64,000 bases of DNA from Herbaspirillum sp. ST 5-3. GTDB lineage: Bacteria > Pseudomonadota > Gammaproteobacteria > Burkholderiales > Burkholderiaceae_D. Position numbers and translations under genes: made by a program. Where the stretch lies: assembly GCF_004804275.1 (NCBI RefSeq), contig NZ_STGI01000008.1:62001-126000 (forward strand), given 5' to 3'. Positions 29,280-38,051 of this stretch are shown here, piece by piece (the stretch's first letter is position 1; every line of letters begins with the position of its first letter). Below the pieces are notes generated by a model, which made no database searches, had not been told where the DNA came from, and worked only from the letters and a program-made list of their open reading frames with translations.

Positions 29280-29299
29280 GCGGTGCGGACGCACCGCCT
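29280..29299 (-). promoter_or_regulatory. GC-rich hairpin between trxA and rho
   Basis: GGCGGTGC-GGAC-GCACCGCC lies 8 bases beyond the trxA stop. The minus strand lacks a strong T-tract after it (TGTTTCGCGTTTT), so it may be a weak terminator or RNA-end stabiliser between trxA and rho. Confidence 0.5.
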
Positions 29300-29307
29300 C
29301 GTCGGCG

Positions 29308-29634
29308 TCAGATATTGCTGTCGATGAAGGACGTCAGCTGTCCTTTTGCCATTGCGCCGACTTTCTGTGCGGCGGGCACGCCGTTCTTGAACAGGATCAG
29401 CGTCGGAATGCCGCGGATGCCGAACTTGGCCGGAACCGCCTGATTGGCGTCGACGTCCATTTTCGCGATCTGCAGCTTGCCATCGTATTCTTTTGCCACT
29501 TCTTCGAGGATCGGGGCGATCATCTTGCAGGGGCCGCACCATTCGGCCCAGAAGTCGACCAGTACCGGCTTGTCGGATTTCAGAACGTCCGAATCGAAGG
29601 ACGCATCAGTGATGTGTTTAATGTTTTCGCTCAT
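29308..29634 (-). CDS. trxA: Thioredoxin 1
   Basis: A 108-aa disulfide reductase. The active site is WCGPC (C33 and C36), followed by [11 protein letters not shown], and the conserved cis-proline loop [13 protein letters not shown] is present. It is the canonical cytosolic thioredoxin, reduced by thioredoxin reductase. GAGG precedes the ATG. It lies immediately upstream of rho, an arrangement common in proteobacteria. The 313 bases between its start and the divergent addB-like gene hold no further gene and no promoter that can be called confidently. Confidence 0.97.
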   Translation of the reverse strand: MSENIKHITDASFDSDVLKSDKPVLVDFWAEWCGPCKMIAPILEEVAKEYDGKLQIAKMDVDANQAVPAKFGIRGIPTLILFKNGVPAAQKVGAMAKGQLTSFIDSNI

Positions 29635-29947
29635 GGTTTCCTCGATGTGAGGGTCTCTAAGATGTCAATTTATGCGCCTGCACGCCTGCTAATCTTACTC
29701 AATTTCCGTGAACAGCGTGTACGGGGTGGTAACAAGCAAGTGGAGACGTCATGCACGAGTTCAAGGATATTGAAGGGTGCTGCAAGACGTAATGCGGCGG
29801 GGTGTTGGGTAAATCATAACCGATTTTTACGAAAAGTGTAGAGACGCGTCTTAATTTTTGACCGACTCGCATAAAATGGCGAACACATTCGGGCGCATTG
29901 CTTGCGCTATCGTTTCCCCACCCGGCCCAAACTCTTAGCGAACCTTC

Positions 29948-32650
29948 ATGCTGCTGCGCCCTTTGCTGATTCCGCCGTCCGCCGATTTCTGGCCCGTACT
30001 TGCGCACTCCTTGCTGGAAAACGGGCCCCTGGCAGACGCCGATCCGCAATTGCGCGATTTATCGAGCGTGCGGGTGGTGGTTCCGGGATTCGTGCATGCC
30101 CAACATCTGAAAGCGGCTTTGGCGGCATGCCTTGGCCGGCCTTTCATTCCGCCGCGGATCACCACCATGTCCGCCTGGCTTTCAATGCTGCCGCCAGAAG
30201 AGCATGAGGCAGTCGCGACACCCGGTAGCGAGCGCATGATGCTGCTGTACGCCGAACTACGGCAGCACGCGTGGCTGAAAAAGCTGTTTTCCGCAAGGCG
30301 CAATACTGATCTGCTGCCATTGGCGCAGATGCTGCTGACGCTGTTCGACGAATTGACGACCGCCTTGCTTCCTTCCATGCAACTGTCGCCCGATGCTGCC
30401 GAGGAGCGATGGCATGCAGCGCTGGAACAATTGCCGCTGCCTGCCCGCAACATCCTGTCGGACGAGGCGCAATTAGTGTGGTCATTGTGGAAAAGCCAGC
30501 TCGACGCCAGCGATGCGACAGCGGTCTGCTTTGCCCGCATGATGCGATTGGCGGCTGACGCCGACGCCCCCTTGATATGGATCAACTCCGAAGCGCCGGA
30601 CAGCCTGCAAACGGCTTTCCTGAAAGCTTACGGGGACAAACAAACACTATTGCCCGTCCTGCCGGACTGGCGCGCCAACGCAGTTGCAAGCGTGTTTGCG
30701 AGTGCCTGGCCGGAGATATTGGACGAAGACGGTCGCGATTCGTTCCTCGCCCTCGGTGCGAGCGAAATCGTGACGCCGCGAGGGCTGGCGCTGTCGGAAG
30801 CCGACAGCCTGGAAGAGGAGGCGCGATGCGGCGCACAAACGGTGATCAACTGGCTGCAAGCAGGCAAGAGCCGCATTGCGATCATTGCCCAGGACCGCGT
30901 GGTCGCGCGACGGATCCGCGCCTTGCTGGAGCGCGCACATATTTTCGTCGCGGATGAAACGGGATGGAAGCTGTCCACGACGCGGACCGCTGCGGCAATT
31001 GCGGCTTTGCTCGATGTTGTCAGTACACGGGCGGAAACTGTCGCGCTGCTCGATTTGCTGAAGTCGCCTTTCCTGCTTCCCGACATGGCGGACAAGGCCG
31101 CGCGCGTGATGGAGATCGAACATGCGGTTCGACGTTTCAACGTGCTGGGCGGCTGGGATGCGGTACTGTCCGCACTGAGGGATGCGCCGCAGGCAAGGGA
31201 ACTGCTGCAGCGGATTGCCGAGCAGGCCGGCCTGTTCAGCGGGCGAAGGACACTTGGAGAATGGGGCGAGGTGACCAGCGCTGCGCTCGAATCGCTAGGC
31301 ATGCGCGACGCGCTGGCGGCCGATGCGGCCGGCTCCCAGGTGATTGCGCTGCTTGACATGCTGATGCAGGACTGTCAGGCAGTGACACATTCGTTCTCGT
31401 TCTCGGAATGGCGCGCATTTCTCAGCCTGCAGCTTGAATCGACGCCGTTCGTGTCGATCGAATCCGACCGGCGCGTCGTGATGCTGCATCTGAACGGCGC
31501 TCGACTTCGAAACTTCGATGCCGTGCTTATGGTGGGCGCGGACGCGGACCATTTGCCATCGGACTCGCAGGAAACCCTGTTTTTTGCCAATGCCGTCCGA
31601 CGCGAACTTGGACTGGCGACGCGCGAGGTGCGGCAGCGCACGCAGTTGCGCGATTTCGCCGAGTTGTTAAGCGCGGCTCCTGAAGTGGTGTTGTCGTGGC
31701 AGTCGCAAAAGAACGGCGAGCCGAATGCGATCAGTAGCTGGATAGAGCGACTGCAACTGACGCTGGAGCGCGCTGGCGCTGACAAACTGCCGATGCATCG
31801 CGCCGAGATCGCGCCGCAAGAGCTGCGTTCCATGCCGCCCGTCATGCCTGCGCCGATCGCACCGCAGCTATTGCCGCGCAAGCTGTCCGCCAGCGGCTAT
31901 AACAGTCTCGTGGCCTGCCCCTATCAGTTTTTCGCCACGCGCATGCTCGGTTTGAACGGGCTCGACGAATTGTCCGACATGCCGGAAAAGCGCGACTATG
32001 GCGACTGGCTGCATGCAATCTTGAAAACCTATCATGAAAGTGTGCGCGACCTGAACGTCGCTCCTGCCGAGCGTGAGAGCCTGCTGCGCGACATCACGGA
32101 AAAGGTATTTGCCGAAGCGCTTTCGCAGAGTGCGGCCGCGCTGGGCTATTACGCGCGATGGCAGAAAGTGATTCCCGCATATCTTGCCTGGGCCAACGAA
32201 AGGGAAGACCAGGGCTGGCGCTTCGTCGCAGGGGAAAAACGCTTCGACAAGATTCTGTCCTGGGACGGAGGACAGGTTACATTGCACGGCTATATCGACC
32301 GCATCGATGAAAACGGCGATGGAGAGCGTGCCGTGCTCGACTACAAGACCAAGCCGCTGCAGATTCTGCGCGACAAGATCAAGGAAGCCGAGGACCATCA
32401 ATTGGCCTTCTATGGCATCTTGTCCGACTTGCCGGTATCCGCCGCGCATTTCGTCGCGTTGGAAATCACCAAGGACAAGACCGGCGATGCCGAGGCGAAG
32501 AACTACACCGATTGGCAACAGATGCTGGAGATGCAGATTGCCGCGAGCATAGGCGCGATAGCGCAGGGAGCGCCCTTGGCCGCATACGGCATCGAGCGTG
32601 TGTGCGTGTACTGCGAAGTGCGCGGGTTGTGCCGCAAGGGAGCGTGGTGA
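29948..32650 (+). CDS. addB: AddB-like PD-(D/E)XK nuclease with Fe-S cysteines
   Basis: A 900-aa protein of the AddB/RexB type, partner of the downstream helicase-nuclease in double-strand-break end resection. The C-terminal nuclease has GYIDRIDE and VLDYKTK (D798, K800), the PD-(D/E)XK catalytic core. Four cysteines frame it: C657 (LVACPYQFF) and C886, C889, C895 (CVYCEVRGLC), matching the 4Fe-4S staple of AddB. The N-terminal half is an inactivated helicase-like region. The stop codon overlaps the next ATG by one base (TGATG). Confidence 0.82.
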   Translation: MLLRPLLIPPSADFWPVLAHSLLENGPLADADPQLRDLSSVRVVVPGFVHAQHLKAALAACLGRPFIPPRITTMSAWLSMLPPEEHEAVATPGSERMMLLYAELRQHAWLKKLFSARRNTDLLPLAQMLLTLFDELTTALLPSMQLSPDAAEERWHAALEQLPLPARNILSDEAQLVWSLWKSQLDASDATAVCFARMMRLAADADAPLIWINSEAPDSLQTAFLKAYGDKQTLLPVLPDWRANAVASVFASAWPEILDEDGRDSFLALGASEIVTPRGLALSEADSLEEEARCGAQTVINWLQAGKSRIAIIAQDRVVARRIRALLERAHIFVADETGWKLSTTRTAAAIAALLDVVSTRAETVALLDLLKSPFLLPDMADKAARVMEIEHAVRRFNVLGGWDAVLSALRDAPQARELLQRIAEQAGLFSGRRTLGEWGEVTSAALESLGMRDALAADAAGSQVIALLDMLMQDCQAVTHSFSFSEWRAFLSLQLESTPFVSIESDRRVVMLHLNGARLRNFDAVLMVGADADHLPSDSQETLFFANAVRRELGLATREVRQRTQLRDFAELLSAAPEVVLSWQSQKNGEPNAISSWIERLQLTLERAGADKLPMHRAEIAPQELRSMPPVMPAPIAPQLLPRKLSASGYNSLVACPYQFFATRMLGLNGLDELSDMPEKRDYGDWLHAILKTYHESVRDLNVAPAERESLLRDITEKVFAEALSQSAAALGYYARWQKVIPAYLAWANEREDQGWRFVAGEKRFDKILSWDGGQVTLHGYIDRIDENGDGERAVLDYKTKPLQILRDKIKEAEDHQLAFYGILSDLPVSAAHFVALEITKDKTGDAEAKNYTDWQQMLEMQIAASIGAIAQGAPLAAYGIERVCVYCEVRGLCRKGAW

Positions 32651-35600
32651 TGCGCACGCAGACCGGTTCTCCACGCGCCTACGAAGCGAACGGCCAGGCG
32701 GTCGATGCGATGCAATTTACGCGGATTGCATGCAACCCCGCGCGCTCTGTTGTGGTAGAGGCTTGCGCCGGCAGTGGAAAGACATGGCTGCTGGTGGCGC
32801 GCATGCTGCGCCTGCTGCTGGCCGGAGCCGAGCCGTCGGAGCTGCTTGCGATCACCTTCACCCGAAAGGCCGCGCAGGAAATGCGCGAGCGCCTTTTGCA
32901 GTTGCTGCATGAACTCGCGCTGCAACCGGAGCACGCGGTACGCGACCTGTTATTGGAGCGCGGGATCGATGAGGCGGACCTGCCGCGCGTGCTGCCTGCT
33001 GCACGTGCCTTGTACGAGCGCGTACTCGCGAGTCCGCAGAGCCTTTCGATCGACACCTTCCATAGCTGGTTCGCACGCTTGATCCAGATTGCTCCGCTCG
33101 CATCCGGCGTGCCTCACGGCTATACGCTGACCGAGGCGACCGGCGAGCTGCTAATGGATGCGTACAGCCGATTCATGCAAGCGCTGAACGTGGACGATCA
33201 ACGGGATGTGCGACAGGCGCTGATGTCGCTGTACGAAATGGTCGGCGACTGGAACGCCAGGCGTTTGCTTGATGCATTCGTCGACAAACGGGCGGAATGG
33301 TGGGCGATTACACAAGACGGCCAGCACGTGCCACTGGAATGGCTGCGTGAACTGTGCGGCGAGGATGGCATCGCCGACGCGAGGCTGTCGCTGTGGACTG
33401 ACGGGAAACTGCAAGCGCGCGTCAGCAAGGTCGCATCGCTGCTCGGGCGCGGTACGGCGGTCAACCAGAAGCGCGCCACAGCGATCGAGAAGGCATTGAG
33501 CGCTGGCGCGAGCATCGAGACATTCGATGCGCTTTGTCACGAGTTCTTCGACAGCGATGGCGACGCGCGCAAGAATCAAAAGACCAAGGACCTCACCAAG
33601 GCGCTGGAACAAGAGCTGGGAATCGACGGCTGCAATGTCTTCGATGCGGAATTTGAAGCGATCGGCGAAGAGCTCAAACAGCTCCGCAAACGCAGCTTCG
33701 AGTGCCAGGTCTTGGCGCTGAATGAAGCGCTGTTCGCTGCGGGAAATGCTTATCTGGCCCATTACCAGGCGGTCAAGGCCGAGCAGCGCGTGTTCGATTT
33801 CGGCGACCTGGAATGGCATGCCTATCGCTTGCTGACCGACGAAGGCCATGCCGCCTATCTGCAGAGCCGCCTCGACTCGCGCTACCGGCATATCCTTCTG
33901 GACGAGTTCCAGGATACCAATCCGCTGCAATGGAGCATCGTGCGAGCTTGGCTGGCCGCTTACGGCGACGATGCGCAGAAGCCGAGCGTGTTCGTGGTGG
34001 GCGACCCCAAACAGTCGATCTACCGCTTTCGACGCGCCGAGCCGCGGGTTTTCATCGCCGCACGCGACATGCTTGCGCAGCTTGCCGCGGATGTGCTGCG
34101 TACCAACCGGACGCGCCGCAATGCGGCTGCCATTATCGAGATACTCAATGCGAGTTTCACCGCCAATCCGATTTTCTCGCCGCAGACAACACTTGGCGCA
34201 CAAGGTGGCATGGTGTGGCGCCTGCCCCTGATCCGGGCAGCGGAGAATGAAGTGGCTGCGGTCACGACCTTCGCATTGCGCGATCCGCTAAGTACACCGC
34301 GACCCGAAGAAGATGACGAACGTCGCGTGGAAGAGGGGCGGGCAGTGGCGCGCGCAATCATCAATGCGATGCGCGAATTGACCGCAAATGGGACGCCGGC
34401 GAAGTGGTCCGACGTGATGCTTCTGGTGAAGAAGCGGACCTATCTGACTGCCTATGAAAGCGCATTGCGCGAAGCAGGCATTCCGTTTGTGTCGGGCAAG
34501 CGAGGTGGTCTGCTGGAGTCGCTGGAGGTGGCGGACCTGATCGCGCTCTTGAGTTTTCTGATCACGCCGGGCGACAACCGTGCGCTCGCGCATGTGCTGA
34601 AGTCACCGGTTTTCGGGGCAAGCGATGATGATCTGATTGCACTCGCCCAGCGCAGCGAGCCTGCCTGGTGGGAGCGCATGCAAGGCGCGGCGGACGCATC
34701 GCCGGCCATCCTGCGCGCCGTGCAGTTGCTGAGGCAATGGCTCGACGCGGCACCGCGCCTGCCGGTGCATGACCTGATCGACGTGATACTCCATCAGGGC
34801 GAACTGGTCGCGCGTTATGCGCAGGCTGCCCAACCGGTGGTCCGTGCGCAGGTGCTTGGCAATATCGAGGCCTTCACCGAACTGGCGCTGAACCTGGATT
34901 CCGGCCGCTATCCGAGCCTGCCGAAATTCATCGATGCATTGCGCTTGCTGAAGAAGGGAGCCGAAAGCGACGCGCCGGATGAAGCGGCCGTCGACGCCGC
35001 GGTGGACGCCGTTCGCATCCTGACCATTCACAGTGCAAAGGGGCTGGAAGCGCCGATCGTCGTCATGGTTGATACCAATCACAGCGAGCCTGCGCGCGAC
35101 GACTGCGGCATTCTGTGCGACTGGCCGCAGGATGCGGACGCGCCGACGCATTTTTCCTGCTTCGGCCGCAGACAGGAACGCGGCGCCGCGCGCGATGCCC
35201 TGTTTGCGGCGGAAGAAGCATTCAAGCAGCAGGAAGACTGGAACCTCTTGTATGTCGGCATCACCCGCGCGAAGCATATCCTGATCGTCAGCGGCGTGGC
35301 AGGCGCCCGCGGCACGCTGGAGGACGGGGTAACCAAGGGTAGCTGGTACCACCGTCTGCAGAATGTGCCGACCACCGTGTTTGAAGCGGAAGTCGAGCTG
35401 GCTTCGGATGGCGTCGCCGGCAATGCGGAATTCTGCATTCCTGTTTTCAATCCGCCGCTTCTCGGCGAGCGCAAGGAGACGGCCGCGCCGCAAAGCATCG
35501 CAATTGATGAAGGCATCGCCTTGCACGCCTTGCTTGAACGATTGACGAATCTGCCGAGGTGGCCGATATGCGTGCCTGACGCGATACAGATTGCGCGCTG

Positions 35601-35943
35601 GTTGCGCTGCACATTGGCAATGGCCGTCACGGTGCGCGAACATGCCTTGCAAGTCTTGTCGAAGCCTGAGCTGGAGCGCTTCTTCAATCCAACGCACTTT
35701 CATTTTGCCCGTAATGAGATGGAGGTGATGACCGGGGATGAATTGCTGCGTTTTGACCGCGCCGTCGTTTGCCATGACGAAGTCTGGATTCTCGACTACA
35801 AGCGCGACCTGCTCGACAGCGAACGAATTCTTTATCGCCAGCAGTTATCGCGTTATCGACTCGCTGCGGCACAAGTCTTTCCGGGGAAGACGCTGAGGAC
35901 GGCTTTGATTACTGCGGATGGAAAACTCTGGGAAATGGAGTGA
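32650..35943 (+). CDS. addA: AddA-like UvrD-family helicase-nuclease
   Basis: A 1097-aa ATP-dependent helicase with C-terminal nuclease. Walker A is ACAGSGKT (38-45), motif Ia is ITFTRKAAQEMRER, Walker B is LLDEFQDTNPLQW (about 417), motif III GDPKQSIYRFRRAEP (about 451), motif V IHSAKGLEAPIVVMVD and motif VI LLYVGITRAKHILIVSG. The C-terminal PD-(D/E)XK motif is VWILDYKRDLLD. With the AddB-like protein it should unwind and degrade DNA ends for RecA-dependent repair. The ATG at 32650 overlaps the addB stop. A terminator lies about 100 bases downstream. Confidence 0.9.
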   Translation: MRTQTGSPRAYEANGQAVDAMQFTRIACNPARSVVVEACAGSGKTWLLVARMLRLLLAGAEPSELLAITFTRKAAQEMRERLLQLLHELALQPEHAVRDLLLERGIDEADLPRVLPAARALYERVLASPQSLSIDTFHSWFARLIQIAPLASGVPHGYTLTEATGELLMDAYSRFMQALNVDDQRDVRQALMSLYEMVGDWNARRLLDAFVDKRAEWWAITQDGQHVPLEWLRELCGEDGIADARLSLWTDGKLQARVSKVASLLGRGTAVNQKRATAIEKALSAGASIETFDALCHEFFDSDGDARKNQKTKDLTKALEQELGIDGCNVFDAEFEAIGEELKQLRKRSFECQVLALNEALFAAGNAYLAHYQAVKAEQRVFDFGDLEWHAYRLLTDEGHAAYLQSRLDSRYRHILLDEFQDTNPLQWSIVRAWLAAYGDDAQKPSVFVVGDPKQSIYRFRRAEPRVFIAARDMLAQLAADVLRTNRTRRNAAAIIEILNASFTANPIFSPQTTLGAQGGMVWRLPLIRAAENEVAAVTTFALRDPLSTPRPEEDDERRVEEGRAVARAIINAMRELTANGTPAKWSDVMLLVKKRTYLTAYESALREAGIPFVSGKRGGLLESLEVADLIALLSFLITPGDNRALAHVLKSPVFGASDDDLIALAQRSEPAWWERMQGAADASPAILRAVQLLRQWLDAAPRLPVHDLIDVILHQGELVARYAQAAQPVVRAQVLGNIEAFTELALNLDSGRYPSLPKFIDALRLLKKGAESDAPDEAAVDAAVDAVRILTIHSAKGLEAPIVVMVDTNHSEPARDDCGILCDWPQDADAPTHFSCFGRRQERGAARDALFAAEEAFKQQEDWNLLYVGITRAKHILIVSGVAGARGTLEDGVTKGSWYHRLQNVPTTVFEAEVELASDGVAGNAEFCIPVFNPPLLGERKETAAPQSIAIDEGIALHALLERLTNLPRWPICVPDAIQIARWLRCTLAMAVTVREHALQVLSKPELERFFNPTHFHFARNEMEVMTGDELLRFDRAVVCHDEVWILDYKRDLLDSERILYRQQLSRYRLAAAQVFPGKTLRTALITADGKLWEME

Positions 35944-36040
35944 TGCCGGTGAGGACTGCGGGGCGGCCGTCCAGGTAAATTCCTTGTGGTAATGACTATC
36001 CGCAAGCCACACATTGTTCAAGCAGGCCAGTATGAAAAAT

Positions 36041-36062
36041 GCCATGGAGACATGGCTTTTTT
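36041..36062 (+). terminator. Terminator downstream of addA
   Basis: GCCATG-GAGA-CATGGC followed by six T, 98 bases beyond the addA stop. It separates the host addBA unit from the AT-rich cassette control region. Confidence 0.85.
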
Positions 36063-36082
36063 CATATCTGAAGAGCGCGCTG

Positions 36083-36260
36083 TTTGGTAGCCTAAAGTCT
36101 TGAAAAAATAAGAACCATCGCCACCTGTGGTTAAGCCTCGCGTTTCCGGGTGCCGCGCCAATATTTCTTATTTTTCTTGATAAACAAGATGTTGCAAACC
36201 ATGCGTGTGGCTCGTTAAACAAAAAATCGAACGCAACGATTTTTTAAAAAAGCTACCAAA
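36083..36260. repeat. AT-rich palindrome cluster flanked by inverted TTTGGTAGC
   Basis: TTTGGTAGC (36083-36091) recurs inverted as GCTACCAAA (36252-36260). Inside are a second long inverted pair, TTGAAAAAATAAGAA with TTCTTATTTTTCTTGA, and a perfect hairpin AAAAAATCG-AACGCAA-CGATTTTTT (36221-36245). This part of the 583-base gene-free stretch after addA is much richer in A+T than its surroundings. It may be a phage-type control or replication region or a junction. Confidence 0.7.
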
Positions 36261-36266
36261 TAGGTA

Positions 36267-36316
36267 TTGATATTGTGGCGCGGTTTGTTTAGTATTTACT
36301 GTACTTATATACAGTG
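36267..36316 (+). promoter_or_regulatory. SOS promoter: sigma-70 elements plus LexA box
   Basis: TTGATA (36267-36272), exactly 17 bases, then TAGTAT (36290-36295) form a strong rightward promoter. It is followed at once by TACTGTACTTATATACAGTG (36297-36316), an almost ideal LexA operator (CTGT-N8-ACAG in AT-rich context). LexA bound here would cover the transcription start. The first clear plus-strand gene lies about 890 bases away, beyond an opposing HTH gene. Confidence 0.85.
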
Positions 36317-36457
36317 CTTGAGTTTGCTTACGCTAGCCTTCATCCGCGCTGACTATCCTGCCGCAAGTTCGCCTGCTGATTTTTCCCGGCCTGAAACAGA
36401 CCTGAGCCACCGCGGAATGCGGGGAGCCTGCATTCGGGATTGTTGATATGAGAAGAA

Positions 36458-36640
36458 ATGGATCGGGGCTGTATTTACGCGAACGAGGATGGCGCGGCCG
36501 AAGATGCTATATGCGTGAAACTCGCTTCAGTCGATGTTTCGTTCGCGATATTTTGCCTGCTGTCGCTTTGGTGCCTGAAGGCGCTGGCGCAGCAAATCAA
36601 TCATCATTTCGCGCGCTTCCGTCGGTTGGGATCGGAATAG
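36458..36640 (+). CDS. Possible small membrane protein downstream of LexA promoter
   Basis: A 60-codon frame that begins about 140 bases after the LexA box. It has an acidic N-terminal part and a hydrophobic stretch (VSFAIFCLLSLWCLKALA, residues about 28-45) that could span a membrane, then a basic tail (HHFARFRRLG). AGAAGA lies just before the ATG. Its second half overlaps the opposing HTH gene, so the hydrophobic run may be a shadow of that gene. An SOS-induced single-helix peptide is only a possibility. Confidence 0.25.
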   Translation: MDRGCIYANEDGAAEDAICVKLASVDVSFAIFCLLSLWCLKALAQQINHHFARFRRLGSE

Positions 36641-36940
36641 AGTGAGGGCCGTTTCGACGAACAGTTTTTCTTTTTCATCGACAGGCATATGGAGTGTGTC
36701 GTGCTCGCGATCCATCCAGCCATGCGGCAGCTCCAACTGCTCCTCGATCGAGCGGGCGATGTTGCTCCCGATGTTCTTGCGGTTGCATTTGATATGGCTG
36801 AGATAGCGGTCTGACAAATTCAACTTGTTCGCGAACAGCTTGAGCATGCCGCGTTGTGGAAGATCGGGGTGCTGGTCGATGAAATCGGCAAACAGTTTCT
36901 GAAAGTTTTTGTGTCTGATTTTTGCGCTGTCCATCGTCAT
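36527..36940 (-). CDS. Phage-repressor-like HTH protein
   Basis: A 137-aa protein with a helix-turn-helix in its first 75 residues: MLKLFANKLNLSDRYLSHIKCNRKNIGSNIARSIEEQLELPHGWMD. This matches the N-terminal DNA-binding part of phage CI/Cro-like regulators, in which the ExLxLPxGWMD end is typical. No C-terminal peptidase (LexA/CI-type) domain is present. AAGGA lies upstream of the ATG at 36940; a second ATG two codons on is possible. It is divergent from the replication/recombination block and probably its regulator. Confidence 0.75.
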   Translation of the reverse strand: MTMDSAKIRHKNFQKLFADFIDQHPDLPQRGMLKLFANKLNLSDRYLSHIKCNRKNIGSNIARSIEEQLELPHGWMDREHDTLHMPVDEKEKLFVETALTLFRSQPTEAREMMIDLLRQRLQAPKRQQAKYRERNID

Positions 36941-37046
36941 ATCGAATATTCCTTTGGTCGCAGCGTGATGTTTCGGGACCGGGTAGGAGCTGCATTTGCC
37001 TGAGCTGCTTGCCGCAAAACAGTGTAACTCAGGAAGTCGATTTTTT

Positions 37047-37070
37047 GTTGATCTAATACAACCAAATTGG
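37047..37070. promoter_or_regulatory. Candidate operator in the HTH/cassette divergent region
   Basis: GTTG-N8-CAAC (37047-37062) runs directly into CCAA-A-TTGG (37062-37070). These overlapping dyads lie in the 263-base divergent region between the HTH gene and the rightward phage-type genes, where a repressor operator would be expected. No binding evidence exists. Confidence 0.4.
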
Positions 37071-37179
37071 AAGCATTTTTGCGTTGCATTGCGTTTTGCT
37101 CAAGCCTGGATGACCAGGCGCAATAGTGCCATGGTCAAACATTCATGCCGCCAGGTATGCATGCGAAGCAAGCGTAAAG

Positions 37180-37203
37180 CCGGCGGCTGATGGCCGGATT
37201 TTT
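37180..37203 (+). terminator. Terminator-like hairpin abutting the next start codon
   Basis: CCGGC-N8-GCCGG followed by ATTTTT ends exactly at the ATG at 37204. The five-pair stem is short, so termination would be partial; it could attenuate transcription or occlude translation of the downstream gene. Confidence 0.35.
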
Positions 37204-37848
37204 ATGGGAAAGAAGGAAATGCATTACCCACGATGGACAAACACGGACACGTACGCCACCGGTGCGTGCGAGGCGCCAAGCCGACTGCTGGTCGAAGCAA
37301 TTGCACTGACGGCAGAGGTCTGTGGCCAGGCATTGTCTCCTGCTGCGGCCGAATTGTTGGCCGGCGATCTGAGCGATTTTGATGAAGCGGCAGTGCTGGC
37401 TGCTTTGTCGCGCTGTCGGAAGGAATTGCAGGGGCCCGTGAAGATTCCGGACATTCTCGCGCGCATCGACGATGGAAGGCCGGATGCGGATGAGGCATGG
37501 TCGATGATGCCGAGAAGCGAACTGAGTTCAGTGGTCTGGACGGATGAAATGGCCCAGGCATGGGGCGTTGCACTGCAATTGCTGAATGCGGGCGATGTCG
37601 GCGGTGCCCGCATGGCGTTTCGCGACACCTATGCGAAAGCGGTGCTCGATGCGCGACTGCGGCATGTGCCGCCGCACTGGGTACCGTCGCTGGGCAGCGA
37701 TGTCGCTGGTCGCAGGCGCGTGCTGCTGGAGGCGGTGGAGAAGCGGCGCTTGTCCGCTGCGCATGTCGAACAGTTGTTACCGGAAGCCACTGTCACGACG
37801 GAGGCCAAAGAGATCATCGCGCGTCTGGAAATGAAAAGCTTGCACTGA
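37204..37848 (+). CDS. Phage-type replication-associated protein (putative)
   Basis: A 214-aa protein without a firmly known family. Its N-terminal 90 residues (LSPAAAELLAGDLSDFDEAAVLAALSRCRKEL, VKIPDILARIDDGRPDADEAWSMM) resemble the winged or loader-like domain of phage replication proteins, and the middle (TDEMAQAWGVALQLL, ARMAFRDTYAKAV) recurs in phage early regions. A role in loading a replicative helicase is an inference. Start choice is uncertain: ATG 37204 or ATG 37219, the latter directly after AGAAGGAA. It precedes the Sak4-like gene. Confidence 0.6.
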   Translation: MGKKEMHYPRWTNTDTYATGACEAPSRLLVEAIALTAEVCGQALSPAAAELLAGDLSDFDEAAVLAALSRCRKELQGPVKIPDILARIDDGRPDADEAWSMMPRSELSSVVWTDEMAQAWGVALQLLNAGDVGGARMAFRDTYAKAVLDARLRHVPPHWVPSLGSDVAGRRRVLLEAVEKRRLSAAHVEQLLPEATVTTEAKEIIARLEMKSLH

Positions 37849-38051
37849 GCTGAGCGACGGGAAAACGAAGCGAGTCAGTGCGTTTATTAAAGCAACCTTA
37901 TTGGTCGCAGGAAAGATGAATCGAATCGATTCGTCGAGGATAGGAAATGGATTGCCACGCTGATGTTGATGACGGCGGACTGCAGTGGTATGCGCAACTT
38001 GGCCGTCTTGAGCAGTTTGAAAACGAGGACAAGGAAAGGAAGCGACTTATC

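Noticed and set aside
30628-31359. Serine-rich antisense frames within the addB-like gene
   Set aside because: Low-complexity Ser/Ala/Arg translations opposite a strongly coding gene; shadows.
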